NCBI RefSeq assembly: GCF_014201735.1 | Contig: NZ_JACHFE010000001.1 | Span: 62,001-126,000 of the forward strand | Reading direction: 5' to 3' | From: Marinobacter oulmenensis | GTDB lineage: Bacteria; Pseudomonadota; Gammaproteobacteria; Pseudomonadales; Oleiphilaceae | Length of the DNA stretch: 64,000 nucleotides | Part shown: positions 1 through 9,275 of the stretch, in pieces | Position numbering within the stretch: the stretch's first letter is position 1 | How the letters are laid out: every line of letters starts with the position of its first letter | The notes under the pieces: model-generated | Told to the model about the DNA's origin: nothing | Seen by the model: only the letters and a program-made list of their open reading frames with translations | The model's database searches: none | Translations under genes and position numbers: made by a program

Positions 1-631
1 TCAGGCTGGTGGGCGAATCGTCGGTCACAGGCAGGCGGAACAGCTTGTAGCAGACCTGGCCAGCCGTTTTTTCCCGGTGCAACTGCCAGCCAGCGGGCAC
101 TGGCAGGGTGTTCAGTTCGCTCTCGTGTTCCACGTAAAGCCAGCCGCCGGGTTTCAGCCAGCCGTTGGCTTCGATCAGTGGCAACAGTTGCTCCAGCCAG
201 CTCTGGCGGAATGGCGGGTCCATGAACAGGATGTCGAAGGGTGCTTCAGGGCGGGTGCGCAGATAATCGGAGACGTCCCGACAGACCATCTGGCCGGTGG
301 TGCAGCCCAGAACGCGGAGGTTGTCTTTCAGAGCGTTGGCCAGTGCCGGGGTGTGATCCACCAGGGTGGCCGATGCCGCTCCACGGGACAGCGCCTCCAG
401 GCCGAGCGCGCCGGAGCCCGAGAACAGGTCCAGGCAGTGGCTGCCGGGCAGGTGCATCGCCAGCCAGTTGAACAGGGTTTCGCGGGTGCGGACCGGCGTG
501 GGGCGCACGCCGCCGGCATCGGGGAAGCGCAGTTTGCGGCTGCGCCAGTCGCCGCCGATGATGCGCAGTTCGCCGCCTGCGCCGGTGCTGCTCCGGCCTG
601 CCCCCCGGCGGGCAGGTTTTCGTCTGGCCAT
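1..631 (-). CDS. rsmD: RsmD, 16S rRNA (guanine-966 N2)-methyltransferase, 3' end cut by window
   Basis: Methylates G966 of 16S rRNA in the assembling 30S subunit using S-adenosylmethionine. Reading the minus strand from the ATG at 629-631 gives an Arg-rich start, then LRIIGGDWRSRKL, the family's RP-x-RE-x-LFNWL stretch (PTPVRTRETLFNWL), the SAM-binding DLFSGSGALGLEALSRGA and the catalytic DPPF motif. A GGAG sits about 7 bases upstream of the ATG. The frame is still open at base 2, so the C-terminus lies outside the window. It is divergent from ftsY, the usual gammaproteobacterial arrangement. Identification is from motifs and context and is firm. Confidence 0.93.
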   Translation of the reverse strand, partial: MARRKPARRGAGRSSTGAGGELRIIGGDWRSRKLRFPDAGGVRPTPVRTRETLFNWLAMHLPGSHCLDLFSGSGALGLEALSRGAASATLVDHTPALANALKDNLRVLGCTTGQMVCRDVSDYLRTRPEAPFDILFMDPPFRQSWLEQLLPLIEANGWLKPGGWLYVEHESELNTLPVPAGWQLHREKTAGQVCYKLFRLPVTDDSPTSL

Positions 632-785
632 GACGTTGCTCCGAAAAGCTGGGACTGAAAAGGAGGGGCAATACTACCGCAAAGGCCCGCCGGGGATAAT
701 AGCCCGGTCCTCGCTTAGCTTCGCCAGTCTGCTAGAATGGCGCACTTGTTTCGCCCCGCCCATTCCCGAGGAAGATGGTAAGAAT

Positions 786-2006
786 ATGACGGCAGAGTGG
801 ATTACTATCGGCCTTCTGGCTGTTCTCGTCCTGTGGTTCGTGGCCGATGTCATCGGCAATCGCAAGCGGATCCCGCGTCCCGCGCCGGTTCCGCAGAAGA
901 AACCGGAGGTGGCCGAAGGGCCGGCCCCCGTTGCCGAACAGGAGCCCCCGGCGCAACCGGAGGCCCGTGACGACAGCCAGTCTGAACAGGTGCCGGCGGC
1001 TGAGATGCCCGAGCATGAAGCGCCAGCGACAGCACCTGAGTCTGAGCCGGCTCCCGAGCCGGAGCCCGAACCGGCGTCCGAAGCACCGGCCAGCGTGTTC
1101 CAGCGTATCCGCAGCGGTCTGGGCAAGACCCGTGCGACCCTGACCGGTGGCCTGGCCGATATGTTCTCGGTCAACAAGAAGATCGATGAAGATCTGCTTG
1201 AAGAGATCGAGACCACCCTGCTGATGGCAGACGTGGGGGTGACGGCCACATCCGAGATTATTGAATCCCTGACCGACAAGCTGGAACGCAACCAGCTCAA
1301 GGACGGTGAGGCCCTGCGCAAGGCTCTGCGAGAGCAGCTGCATGGCCTGCTCAAAGACGTCACCCAGCCGCTGTCGGTGGACACCGCCAAGGCGCCCTAC
1401 GTGATTCTCATGGTCGGGGTGAACGGCGTCGGCAAGACCACCACCATTGGCAAGCTGGCCCGCAAGTTCCAGGCCGAGGGCAAGTCGGTCATGCTGGCCG
1501 CCGGGGATACCTTCCGGGCGGCCGCTGTCGAGCAGTTGCAGGTCTGGGGTGAGCGTAACGATGTGCCGGTGGTGGCACAGCACACGGGCGCAGACAGTGC
1601 CTCGGTCATTTTCGACGCGATCCAGTCGGCCCAGTCCCGGGGCACCGATATTGTGATTGCCGATACCGCCGGCCGCCTGCAGAACAAGGACAACCTGATG
1701 AATGAGTTGTCCAAGGTGGTGCGGGTGATGAAGAAACTCGACGAGTCCGCGCCTCATGAGGTCATGCTGGTGCTGGATGCGGGTACCGGCCAGAACGCGT
1801 TGAGCCAGGCCCAGGTGTTCCAGCAGGCTGTTGGTGTGTCGGGCATTACATTGACGAAACTGGACGGCACCGCCAAAGGCGGTATCGTATTCGCCATCGC
1901 CCGCCAGTTGCAGCTGCCCATCCGCTTTATCGGCGTCGGGGAACAGGCTGAAGACCTGCGCAGCTTCGATGCGGAAACCTTCGTGGACGCACTGTTTGAC
2001 GAGTAG
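786..2006 (+). CDS. ftsY: FtsY, signal recognition particle receptor GTPase
   Basis: Membrane receptor for SRP-ribosome complexes; with Ffh it delivers nascent inner-membrane proteins to SecYEG. The ATG at 786 follows a GAGGAAG ribosome site and gives 406 residues. Residues 5-23 are strongly hydrophobic and look like a membrane anchor; then comes an acidic, Pro/Glu-rich A domain (about 30-105), the N helical bundle (about 110-190) and the G domain with [10 protein letters not shown], the DTFRAAA insert-box motif, DTAGRLQ and [10 protein letters not shown]. An in-frame extension to 366 exists but has no ribosome site and overlaps rsmD. It leads ftsY-ftsE-ftsX-rpoH. The N-terminal hydrophobic segment is not present in E. 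coli FtsY, so the membrane-anchor reading is inference. Confidence 0.96.
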   Translation: MTAEWITIGLLAVLVLWFVADVIGNRKRIPRPAPVPQKKPEVAEGPAPVAEQEPPAQPEARDDSQSEQVPAAEMPEHEAPATAPESEPAPEPEPEPASEAPASVFQRIRSGLGKTRATLTGGLADMFSVNKKIDEDLLEEIETTLLMADVGVTATSEIIESLTDKLERNQLKDGEALRKALREQLHGLLKDVTQPLSVDTAKAPYVILMVGVNGVGKTTTIGKLARKFQAEGKSVMLAAGDTFRAAAVEQLQVWGERNDVPVVAQHTGADSASVIFDAIQSAQSRGTDIVIADTAGRLQNKDNLMNELSKVVRVMKKLDESAPHEVMLVLDAGTGQNALSQAQVFQQAVGVSGITLTKLDGTAKGGIVFAIARQLQLPIRFIGVGEQAEDLRSFDAETFVDALFDE

Positions 2007-2015
2007 ACCCAGTCG

Positions 2016-2702
2016 ATGATCGAGTTCCGGCAGGTTACCAAACGCTATGACAGCGACCATACCGCCCTGCGTCAGGTGAATTTCCACCTGAACCGGGGCG
2101 AACTGGCGTTCCTGACCGGCCACTCCGGGGCCGGTAAAAGTACCCTGCTCAAACTTATCATGGTGATGGAGCGCCCCACCGCCGGGGAAGTCCTGGTCGG
2201 TGGCCAGCGTCTGAACAGCATGCCCCGGCGCCAGATTCCCTATATCCGTCGCCACATCGGGGTGGTGTTCCAGAATCACCAGTTGCTGTTCGATCGCACC
2301 GTGTTTGATAACGTCGCCATGCCTCTGCACGTCACCGGGGCTTCCCCGGATGCCATTGGCCGGCGGGTGCGGGCGGCGCTCGATAAAGTGGGGCTGCTCA
2401 GCAAGGAAAAAATGAACCCGATGCAGTTGTCGGGCGGTGAGCAGCAGCGGGTCGGGATTGCCCGTGCGGTGGTCAACAAGCCGCCGGTGCTGCTGGCCGA
2501 TGAGCCCACCGGTAACCTGGACCCGGAACTGTCCGCGGACATCATGCAATTGTTCACCCAGTTCAGCCAGGTCGGAGTGACGGTGCTGATCGCATCCCAC
2601 GATATCGGCCTGATCAATGACATGGGTCGGCGTACGCTCACCCTGGATCACGGTGAACTGGTGGCCGGTGGCACACCCTGGGGAGAGCAGCATGGCCTCT
2701 GA
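2016..2702 (+). CDS. ftsE: FtsE, cell-division ABC ATPase
   Basis: ATPase of the FtsEX complex, which activates periplasmic amidases through EnvC-type factors and helps divisome assembly. The 228-residue protein has Walker A GHSGAGKST (near residue 36), the signature LSGGEQQRVGIARA and Walker B with VLLADEPTG, all complete. It lies 9 bases after ftsY and overlaps ftsX by 11 bases, so the two are probably translationally coupled. Length and order match the family. Confidence 0.96.
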   Translation: MIEFRQVTKRYDSDHTALRQVNFHLNRGELAFLTGHSGAGKSTLLKLIMVMERPTAGEVLVGGQRLNSMPRRQIPYIRRHIGVVFQNHQLLFDRTVFDNVAMPLHVTGASPDAIGRRVRAALDKVGLLSKEKMNPMQLSGGEQQRVGIARAVVNKPPVLLADEPTGNLDPELSADIMQLFTQFSQVGVTVLIASHDIGLINDMGRRTLTLDHGELVAGGTPWGEQHGL

Positions 2703-3696
2703 GCCCCGTCGCAAGCCGGACAACCCCCGGGGGGCCAACCAGTCCCGCCAGGCGCCGACCACCCAGGCCCGCAGCTATCTGGATCATCACCGGCAGGTGG
2801 CGCGGGATGCTGCCCGCCGTCTGACCTCTTCGCCGGTGGCCACCCTGATGACCTGGGCGGTTATGGGCATAGCCCTGGCATTGCCGGTGGGGTTGCTGTT
2901 ACTGCTCGCCAGTCTGAAAGGTGTCAGCGCAGGATGGGAGAACAGCGCCCGCATTACCGCCTATGTGGCGATGGATACGCCGGTGGCCGAGGCCCGGGCC
3001 ATGGCCAGCGAGATCGGCCAGGATGGCCGTATCCAGTCAGTGCAGGTGATTGACCGCGACCAGGCCCTGAGCGAATTCCGGGAATCGTCCGGGCTGGGCA
3101 ACGTGCTGGATTTCCTGGAAGGTAACCCTTTGCCGCATACCCTGCTGGTCACGCCGGAGGAATCCGCCCGGACCGCTGATGGCGTGGAAGCACTGGTTAC
3201 CTTCATTCGCGGAATGGACGGCATCGAGCGGGTCCAGGTGGACCTGGGCTGGTTGCAGCGGCTCAATACGCTGGCCGATATCCTGGCCCGGGCTGCCTGG
3301 GCCCTGTCGTTATTGCTGGCAGCGGCGGTGGTGCTGGTGATCGGTAATACCGTGCGACTGGCTATCGAGAACCGCCGGGATGAAATACTGGTGGCCAAAC
3401 TGGTGGGTGGAACCGATGCATTTGTGCGTCGTCCTTTCCTTTATACCGGCGCCTGGTTCGGCCTGGGTGGGGGGATTGTGGCCTGGCTGCTGGTCCAGGG
3501 TTCGTTCTGGTGGCTCAACGGCCCCATTGAAAAACTGGCGGCGCTGTATCAAAGTGACTTTTCACTGCAGGGGCCCGGGTTTTCCGGTGCACTGGCCCTG
3601 ATCGGGTTTGCCATGGTGCTGGGCTGGCTGGGTGCCTGGGTTGCGGTGAAGCGCCATATGGACGATATTGATCCGGGAGATATCGCGGGCGGGTGA
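2692..3696 (+). CDS. ftsX: FtsX, cell-division permease-like protein
   Basis: Membrane partner of FtsE. The chosen ATG at 2692 has GGGAGAG just upstream and gives 334 residues: a basic, Gln/Arg-rich cytoplasmic N-terminus, a first membrane helix near residues 45-67, a periplasmic domain (about 70-200) that in known systems contacts amidase activators, and three C-terminal membrane helices of the FtsX/MacB type. The start codon lies inside the end of ftsE. A longer in-frame start at 2617 would run deep into ftsE and is not favoured. Confidence 0.95.
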   Translation: MASEPRRKPDNPRGANQSRQAPTTQARSYLDHHRQVARDAARRLTSSPVATLMTWAVMGIALALPVGLLLLLASLKGVSAGWENSARITAYVAMDTPVAEARAMASEIGQDGRIQSVQVIDRDQALSEFRESSGLGNVLDFLEGNPLPHTLLVTPEESARTADGVEALVTFIRGMDGIERVQVDLGWLQRLNTLADILARAAWALSLLLAAAVVLVIGNTVRLAIENRRDEILVAKLVGGTDAFVRRPFLYTGAWFGLGGGIVAWLLVQGSFWWLNGPIEKLAALYQSDFSLQGPGFSGALALIGFAMVLGWLGAWVAVKRHMDDIDPGDIAGG

Positions 3697-3830
3697 TCCG
3701 GATATCGGGAAAACCGTATGGTAGAAAACCCTTTCCGTGCCGTAGCTTGGAAAGTGAAGAAGTAAAGCAGGATTTCTCAGATTGCTGATTTAAAAGCGGT
3801 TTACTGAGGAGTCGGGAACTCTTTTGCATC

Positions 3831-3859
3831 TTGGCGGTCTATATTTCAGTTGCTATATT
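3831..3859 (+). promoter_or_regulatory. Likely sigma-70 promoter of rpoH
   Basis: TTGGCG at 3831-3836 and TATATT at 3854-3859 are 17 bases apart, about 30 bases before the rpoH start. The surrounding 190-base gap after ftsX is AT-rich compared with its neighbours. rpoH also has a strong GGAGG site at 3877-3881. Assigned by eye. Confidence 0.6.
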
Positions 3860-3888
3860 TAGCGGTCGTCAGGTTTGGAGGTTGATGC

Positions 3889-4749
3889 ATGGGTACGAGT
3901 TTACAACTGGTTGACAGACTGGTTCCGGGTGCCAATCTCGACGCCTACATTCAGGCGGCGAGCCGTATTCCGGTGCTCTCTGTGGAAGAAGAGCGCGATC
4001 TGGCGGAACGGCTCCACTATCATGGCGACGTGGAAGCCGCCCGCCAACTGGTGCTCTCACACCTGCGGTTTGTGGTACACATCGCCCGCAGTTATTCCGG
4101 TTATGGTCTGGCCCAGGCCGACCTGATCCAGGAAGGCAACGTGGGACTGATGAAGGCCGTCAAGCGCTTCAATCCGGAGTACGGTGTCCGACTGGTGTCT
4201 TTCGCTGTGCACTGGATCAAGGCCGAGATTCACGAATTCATTCTGCGCAACTGGCGCATCGTGAAGGTGGCAACCACCAAGGCCCAGCGCAAGCTGTTCT
4301 TCAATCTGCGTAGCCAGAAGAAAAAGCTGGCGTGGCTGAACCACGATGAGCTGGAGGCCGTAGCCAAGGACCTCGGGGTTGAGCCCCAGGTGGTCCGGGA
4401 TATGGAAGGCCGCCTTGCCTCCCAGGACACCGCGTTCGACGGTCCGATGGACGATGATGATGACAGTGCCTATCAGGCGCCGGTGCATTATCTGGAAGAT
4501 CGCCGCAGCAATCCGGCCGAACAGCTGGAAAACGCGGACTGGACCGAGGATGCCAATGGCCGCCTGATGCAGGCGCTGTCGGCTCTGGATGAGCGCAGTC
4601 AGGATATTCTCCGGGCCCGCTGGTTGTCCGAGAGCAAGTCAACGCTGCACGAGCTTGCGGACAAGTACGGCGTATCTGCTGAGCGTATCCGGCAGCTCGA
4701 GAAAAACGCGATGAAGAAAATCCGGGCACAGATGACCGAGGCCGCCTGA
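3889..4749 (+). CDS. rpoH: RpoH, heat-shock sigma factor (sigma-32)
   Basis: Directs RNA polymerase to heat-shock promoters. The 286-residue protein has sigma region 2 ([17 protein letters not shown], then [17 protein letters not shown]), the RpoH box QRKLFFNLR near residue 130 that contacts core polymerase and FtsH/DnaK regulation, and a region 4 helix-turn-helix ending in [15 protein letters not shown]. The ATG at 3889 has GGAGG eight bases upstream; an out-of-frame ATG lies four bases before it. Its own promoter and terminator make it a separate unit after ftsX. Confidence 0.97.
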   Translation: MGTSLQLVDRLVPGANLDAYIQAASRIPVLSVEEERDLAERLHYHGDVEAARQLVLSHLRFVVHIARSYSGYGLAQADLIQEGNVGLMKAVKRFNPEYGVRLVSFAVHWIKAEIHEFILRNWRIVKVATTKAQRKLFFNLRSQKKKLAWLNHDELEAVAKDLGVEPQVVRDMEGRLASQDTAFDGPMDDDDDSAYQAPVHYLEDRRSNPAEQLENADWTEDANGRLMQALSALDERSQDILRARWLSESKSTLHELADKYGVSAERIRQLEKNAMKKIRAQMTEAA

Positions 4750-4771
4750 CCCGGAATTGGTCGCAAACCGG

Positions 4772-4808
4772 AAACGCCACCATCGGAAACGTTGGTGGCG
4801 TTTTTGTT
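4772..4808 (+). terminator. Rho-independent terminator of rpoH
   Basis: The 10-base arm AAACGCCACC (4772-4781) pairs with GGTGGCGTTT (4794-4803), with a 12-base loop and a run of T from 4801. It lies 22 bases after the rpoH stop. Confidence 0.9.
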
Positions 4809-4837
4809 TGTATAATCGGAACCTGCTAAAACGGTTG

Positions 4838-4951
4838 GACGGAATGGGGAGGGGCTGTCCAAAACACGCTCCTGGCGGCACATCCATGTGACGCTTGGGC
4901 TCCGCCATCCCTGGCTCCGCACAGTTTTGGACAGCCCCTCCCCATTCCGTC
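4838..4951. repeat. 28-bp perfect inverted repeat, REP- or MITE-like intergenic element
   Basis: Bases 4838-4865 are the exact reverse complement of 4924-4951, with a 58-base spacer. The spacer holds a further small palindrome (CACATCCATGTG). The whole 114-base unit could fold into one long stem with a branched top. It lies between the rpoH terminator and the glyoxylate genes and codes for nothing recognisable, though one reading frame runs through it into the next gene. No second copy was noticed in this window. A dispersed genomic repeat is the likeliest reading, but this is inference. Confidence 0.7.
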
Positions 4952-4986
4952 AGACAGGCTTCCATATTCCGACAAAGGCCCGAGCT

Positions 4987-5898
4987 ATGACCACACCCCG
5001 CCCTCACATCGCCTTCCTGGGCATTGGCCTGATGGGTGCGCCCATGACCCGCAACCTGCTGGATGCCGGCTTTGCGATGACACTCTGGAACCGCACGGCC
5101 AGCAAATGCGAGCCTTTTGCCTCCGAGGCGACCATAGCGAACTCTCCATCCGAGGCGGTGGCGAATGCCGACCTGGTGATCTGCATGTTGGAGAACAGCG
5201 ATGTGGTCGAACAGGTGCTGGTGTCCCAGGGGGTGATTGACGCGCTCCGGCCCGGCGCATTGCTGATTGATATGAGTTCGGTGCAGCCCTCGGTGGCCCG
5301 GCATCACGCCGCCCTGGCCGGTGAGCGCGACTGTGGCTACGTGGATGCGCCTGTCTCCGGCGGCACGGTGGGCGCCGAGCAGGCAAGGCTGAGCATCATG
5401 GCCGGCGGCTCCGAGGCCGATGTCGCCAGGGCCGAACCGGTGTTCCAGGCGCTCGGGACCTGCACCCGCATTGGCCCGGTCGGAGCCGGCCAGCTCGCCA
5501 AGCTCGCGAACCAGGCCATTGTCGGCATCACCATCGGGGCCGTGTCCGAAGCGCTGTTGCTGGCGGCAAAAGGCGGCGCCGACCCGGCGGCTGTGCGTGA
5601 GGCGCTGATGGGCGGCTTTGCCGGCAGCCGGATTCTGGAGCTGCATGGCCAGCGTATGATCGACCGGGACTTCGAGCCGGGTGCGCCGGCCCGCATCCAG
5701 TTGAAGGACCTGCGAATGATCCTGGACGAGGCCCGGGCGGAGGGGCTGACCCTGCCCCTGGCGCAGCAGGTACACAACGGTTACCAGTCGCTGGTAGCCA
5801 ATGGCCACAGCGATGTGGATCATAGTGGCCTGCTGCTGGAACTGGAACACCTGAACGGCGCCCTGATGGGCTCGCTGGGTCGCGGGCCCAGGGAGTAA
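4987..5898 (+). CDS. glxR: 2-hydroxy-3-oxopropionate (tartronate semialdehyde) reductase
   Basis: NAD(P)H-dependent reduction of tartronate semialdehyde to D-glycerate in glyoxylate use. The 303-residue protein has the N-terminal Rossmann motif FLGIGLMGAPM, the substrate-binding DAPVSGGTVGAEQARLSIM and the catalytic-lysine region GAGQLAKLANQ typical of the 3-hydroxyisobutyrate dehydrogenase superfamily. The ATG at 4987 is preferred; an upstream in-frame start at 4888 would lie inside the inverted repeat. Hydroxypyruvate isomerase follows after 3 bases, which favours tartronate semialdehyde over 3-hydroxyisobutyrate as substrate. Glyoxylate carboligase is not in the window. Confidence 0.85.
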   Translation: MTTPRPHIAFLGIGLMGAPMTRNLLDAGFAMTLWNRTASKCEPFASEATIANSPSEAVANADLVICMLENSDVVEQVLVSQGVIDALRPGALLIDMSSVQPSVARHHAALAGERDCGYVDAPVSGGTVGAEQARLSIMAGGSEADVARAEPVFQALGTCTRIGPVGAGQLAKLANQAIVGITIGAVSEALLLAAKGGADPAAVREALMGGFAGSRILELHGQRMIDRDFEPGAPARIQLKDLRMILDEARAEGLTLPLAQQVHNGYQSLVANGHSDVDHSGLLLELEHLNGALMGSLGRGPRE

Positions 5899-5901
5899 GC
5901 C

Positions 5902-6681
5902 ATGCCGCGTTTCGCCGCCAATCTCACCATGCTGTTTACCGAGGTCCCCTTTCTGGAGCGCTTTGGTCTGGCCCGGGCTGCCGGTTTTTCCGGCGTAGAG
6001 TACCTGTTCCCCTACGCCTGGCCGGCTGACACCCTGGCTAAAGAACTGAGCAGGCATGAGCTGACCCAGGTCCTGTTTAATCTGCCACCCGGGGACTGGG
6101 ATGCCGGAGAGCGGGGCATCGCCTGTCTGCCCGGCCGGGAACAGGAGTTCCATGAGGGGGTACAACAAGCCCTCAAGTACGCGAAGGCGCTCGACTGTCG
6201 TCGGATTAACTGTCTGGCAGGCCTGAAGCCGATGGACGTCGACGAGCCGGTGGCCTGGCAGACTCTGGTGGCCAATGTCCGCTATGCGGCCGAATGCCTG
6301 CAGGCTGAGGGCATCACCCTGTGTCTGGAAGCGATCAATTCCCGGGTCGACATGCCGGGGTTCATGCTGGATACCTCGGAGCGGGTCATGGCATTGATCC
6401 GTGACGTCGATGCCGATAACGTGCGGTTGCAGTATGATCTGTACCATATGCAGATCATGGAAGGGGATCTGATCCGCCGAATCGAGCACCTGTTGCCCTG
6501 GATCGGGCACATACAGTTTGCCGATAACCCTGGTCGTCATGAGCCAGGTACCGGTGAGATTAACTTTTCGAATGTTTTTGGGGCGCTGGACCGCCTTGGA
6601 TACACCGGCTGGTTAAGTGCGGAATACCATCCCCAACAGGGTACAGGGCGGTCTCTGGGCTGGCTCATGGCGGGGCGCTGA
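5902..6681 (+). CDS. hyi: Hydroxypyruvate isomerase
   Basis: Interconverts hydroxypyruvate and tartronate semialdehyde. The 259-residue protein is a xylose-isomerase-type TIM barrel: FAANLTMLFTEVPFLERF at the start, a Glu in LCLEAINSR, the metal-ligand region LQYDLYHMQIMEGD, and NPGRHEPGTGEINF near the C-terminus, all family hallmarks. A GGGAG site precedes the ATG at 5902. It forms a two-gene unit with the preceding reductase. Confidence 0.9.
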   Translation: MPRFAANLTMLFTEVPFLERFGLARAAGFSGVEYLFPYAWPADTLAKELSRHELTQVLFNLPPGDWDAGERGIACLPGREQEFHEGVQQALKYAKALDCRRINCLAGLKPMDVDEPVAWQTLVANVRYAAECLQAEGITLCLEAINSRVDMPGFMLDTSERVMALIRDVDADNVRLQYDLYHMQIMEGDLIRRIEHLLPWIGHIQFADNPGRHEPGTGEINFSNVFGALDRLGYTGWLSAEYHPQQGTGRSLGWLMAGR

Positions 6682-6783
6682 CCGTCGCCGTCAGCGACAC
6701 CCTCTTACAGGATCGTAACTGGTCGGTTTTCTGAGATCTCCGTACCCTAGTTCACAATTGATTGAGAATCAGGAGGAGCACCG

Positions 6784-7464
6784 GTGAAAGCGCTGGTAAT
6801 CGAAGATGATCAGGATGTGGCGAGCTATCTGCTGAAAGGGCTTCGTGAATCCGATTTTGTTGTCGATCATGCCGCCGATGGCAAAGAGGGCATGATGATG
6901 GCCGCCAGCGAAGACTACGACATCATGATCGTGGATCGCATGCTGCCAGGCATGGACGGGCTTTCCATCATCAAGACGGTCAGGGCGACCGGTAACCGGA
7001 CCCCTGTCATCATCCTCAGCGCCCTGGGCGATGTGGACGACCGTGTTGAAGGTCTGCGTGGCGGTGGCGATGATTATCTGACCAAACCCTTCTCATTCCA
7101 TGAACTGCTGGCGCGTATCGAGTCTCTGATTCGCCGTAACCAGCACACCGCGGAAACCGAGACTGTACTGCGTGTGGCGGATCTGGAAATGGATCTGCTG
7201 GCGCGTACGGTGAAAAGGGCCGGCAAGAATATTGATGTCCAGCCCCGGGAATTCCGCCTGCTGGAATACCTCATGCGCAATGCCGGCCAGGTGGTTACCC
7301 GCACCATGCTGCTGGAAAAAGTCTGGGATTATCACTTTGACCCCCAGACCAATGTGATTGATGTACACATCAGCCGGTTGCGTGCCAAGATCGACAAGGA
7401 GTTCGATACTCCGCTGCTGCAGACGGTCCGGGGCGCGGGATACATGCTGCGTGAAACTGCTTAG
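6784..7464 (+). CDS. OmpR-family DNA-binding response regulator
   Basis: Receiver plus winged-helix regulator of 226 residues. Acidic pair EDD at 7-9, phospho-acceptor Asp in IVDRMLPGMDG (near residue 51), Lys in LTKPFS; the C-terminal winged helix ends with the typical NVIDVHISRLRAKID and TVRGAGYML. It starts at GTG 6784 behind a strong AGGAGGAGC site. The partner kinase overlaps by 14 bases. It is most like the CusR/copper-type branch by eye, but no target can be named from the sequence. Confidence 0.93.
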   Translation: MKALVIEDDQDVASYLLKGLRESDFVVDHAADGKEGMMMAASEDYDIMIVDRMLPGMDGLSIIKTVRATGNRTPVIILSALGDVDDRVEGLRGGGDDYLTKPFSFHELLARIESLIRRNQHTAETETVLRVADLEMDLLARTVKRAGKNIDVQPREFRLLEYLMRNAGQVVTRTMLLEKVWDYHFDPQTNVIDVHISRLRAKIDKEFDTPLLQTVRGAGYMLRETA

Positions 7465-8920
7465 TCAGCTCCGGACCTCGTCCTTCCAACTGGCCCTTCT
7501 GTACATGGTGGTGTTTGCCACCTCCGTGTTCATATTGCTGGCCTTTATCTACTGGCGCACCGCCGGGTTCATGACTGCCCAGACCGACGAGACCATCGAG
7601 GCGGAAATCGCCGGTCTGGCGGAGCAGTACCGCAGCGGTGGTGTCAACGGGCTGATCACCATCCTGCGCGAGCGGGTTGCCCGTGACCCCAATGCCAAGT
7701 CCATTTACCTGCTGACCACGGACGACTCCGTCAAACTGGCGGGTAATCTGGAAACCTGGCCGGGGGAAAGCCACTCCTCGGAGACCGGCTGGATCAACTT
7801 CACCCTTGATGAGTCCGTAGGCTGGAATGGCCCGGAGAGGCTGGCGCGGGCCCGTATCTTTGAGGTCCAGGGCGGCTTGCGTCTGCTGGTCGGGCGTGAT
7901 GTGGATGATCTGACCAACCTGAAAAAGGTCATTGAGGCGGCCATCAACTGGGGCATGGGGATTACGCTTGCCCTGGCCCTGCTGGGCGGTTTCCTGATGA
8001 GTCGCAGTACCACCCGGCGCATCGAAGTGATCAACAGCACCTCCCGGCGGATCATGAACGGTCATCTGTCCCTGCGTATTCCGACTCGGGGAACCGACGA
8101 CGATTTCGATCAGTTGGCGGATAACCTCAACCGTATGCTGGACCGGATCGTGTATCTGATGGAAGGCATCCGGCATGTTTCGGACAACATCGCTCACGAT
8201 CTGCGGACACCGCTGACCCGCCTGCGTAACCAGCTTGAGAATACCCTGATCACCGTGGATGATGACGAGGCACGGGAGCATGTGGGCCGTGCGGTGGCGG
8301 AGGCGGACCAGTTGCTCGCCACCTTTAACGCGCTGCTGCGGATTGCCCGACTGGAAACCCGGGGTAACACGGCCGATATGAAACCGGTGGCGCTGGATGA
8401 ACTGGTGGCCGATGCCTGTGAACTATACGAAGCCCTGTCGGAAGAAAAAGACCAGGAATTCCGGCAGTCCATGCAACCGGGTGTGGTCATTGACGGCGAT
8501 CGTGACCTGCTGTTCCAGATGGTCAGCAACCTGATTGACAATGCCATCAAGTACACCCCGGAGCAGGGTGTGATTGAGGTGAACGTGCGCCGGGATAATG
8601 CTGACGCGGTCTTTGAGGTCCGGGATTCGGGTATCGGTATCCCGGACGACGAAAAAGACCAGGTGTTCCAGCGGTTCTACCGGGTCGGTAAAAGCCGGTC
8701 ATTGCCTGGCAATGGTCTGGGGCTGAGCCTGGTCAATGCGGTGGCCGAGATTCATCAGGGCCGGATTGTGCTCACCGACACTTACCCCGGTGACGACATG
8801 CCCGGCCTGACCACTACGGTTTACATCCCGGCCCAGCGCAGGAAATCCAAGCGCCAGAAGGCGATTGAGAACAATACCGTTGATGGCGCATCGGAAAACG
8901 GGGACAGCCGGGATCAATGA
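7451..8920 (+). CDS. Two-component sensor histidine kinase
   Basis: Cognate kinase of the preceding regulator. The GTG at 7451 overlaps its stop region and gives 489 residues. Two membrane helices (about 14-36 and 167-187) flank a periplasmic domain of about 130 residues; HAMP follows, then the phospho-acceptor His in DNIAHDLRTPLTRLR, and the ATPase domain with N box NLIDNAIKYTP, DSGIGIP, and NGLGLSLV. The C-terminus is a basic, Asn-rich tail. The periplasmic sensor domain resembles no class recognisable by eye. Confidence 0.93.
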   Translation: MKLLSQLRTSSFQLALLYMVVFATSVFILLAFIYWRTAGFMTAQTDETIEAEIAGLAEQYRSGGVNGLITILRERVARDPNAKSIYLLTTDDSVKLAGNLETWPGESHSSETGWINFTLDESVGWNGPERLARARIFEVQGGLRLLVGRDVDDLTNLKKVIEAAINWGMGITLALALLGGFLMSRSTTRRIEVINSTSRRIMNGHLSLRIPTRGTDDDFDQLADNLNRMLDRIVYLMEGIRHVSDNIAHDLRTPLTRLRNQLENTLITVDDDEAREHVGRAVAEADQLLATFNALLRIARLETRGNTADMKPVALDELVADACELYEALSEEKDQEFRQSMQPGVVIDGDRDLLFQMVSNLIDNAIKYTPEQGVIEVNVRRDNADAVFEVRDSGIGIPDDEKDQVFQRFYRVGKSRSLPGNGLGLSLVNAVAEIHQGRIVLTDTYPGDDMPGLTTTVYIPAQRRKSKRQKAIENNTVDGASENGDSRDQ

Positions 8921-9192
8921 GTCTGCCGGCATTTCCGGATCCTTCGCGCAACCCGGCCCAGACCATCCTGCCTGGTCTCCAACCGCTGTCGGGTACGTTC
9001 CAGTTGCAGCCGACGGCGGGCCATTTTTGCCTGCAGGCTGTCCCACTGCCCCTGTAACCAGATCTGCCGGAGCATCAGGTAGGCAGCGATATTGTGCCGG
9101 TTCACTTTGCTGGTGATGCCCCAGTCATCCAGTTGATAGCCCAGGGCGTCGATACCGGACAGAGCTTTTTCCTGCCATTTTCGGGTGCTCAT
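8914..9192 (-). CDS. Small basic helical protein of unknown function
   Basis: 92 residues, not recognised. A consensus AAGGAGGAAA ribosome site about 8 bases before the ATG at 9190-9192 argues that it is translated. It is rich in Arg, Gln and Leu, with a predicted long helix (WLQGQWDSLQAKMARRRL onward) ending in a very basic tail, a composition compatible with RNA, DNA or protein binding. Its 3' end overlaps the kinase gene on the other strand by 7 bases. No function is proposed. Confidence 0.65.
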   Translation of the reverse strand: MSTRKWQEKALSGIDALGYQLDDWGITSKVNRHNIAAYLMLRQIWLQGQWDSLQAKMARRRLQLERTRQRLETRQDGLGRVARRIRKCRQTH

Positions 9193-9275
9193 TGACTGCT
9201 TTCCTCCTTGCCAAAACGTAACGCCGGGGCCACTGCGATGTAATCACGGATATGCAGAATAGAGAGTGTAGATTT

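Noticed and set aside
366..785. Upstream in-frame extension of ftsY
   Set aside because: Overlaps divergent rsmD, lacks a ribosome site and adds no conserved sequence; ATG 786 has a good site.
732..2762. Long minus-strand open frame (676 codons) antisense to ftsY-ftsE
   Set aside because: It mirrors the codon bias of the + strand genes in high-GC DNA, has no ribosome site and no recognisable domain.
4639..6540. Minus-strand open frame of 633 codons antisense to rpoH and the glyoxylate genes
   Set aside because: Low-complexity shadow of real genes that also crosses the inverted repeat and the rpoH terminator.
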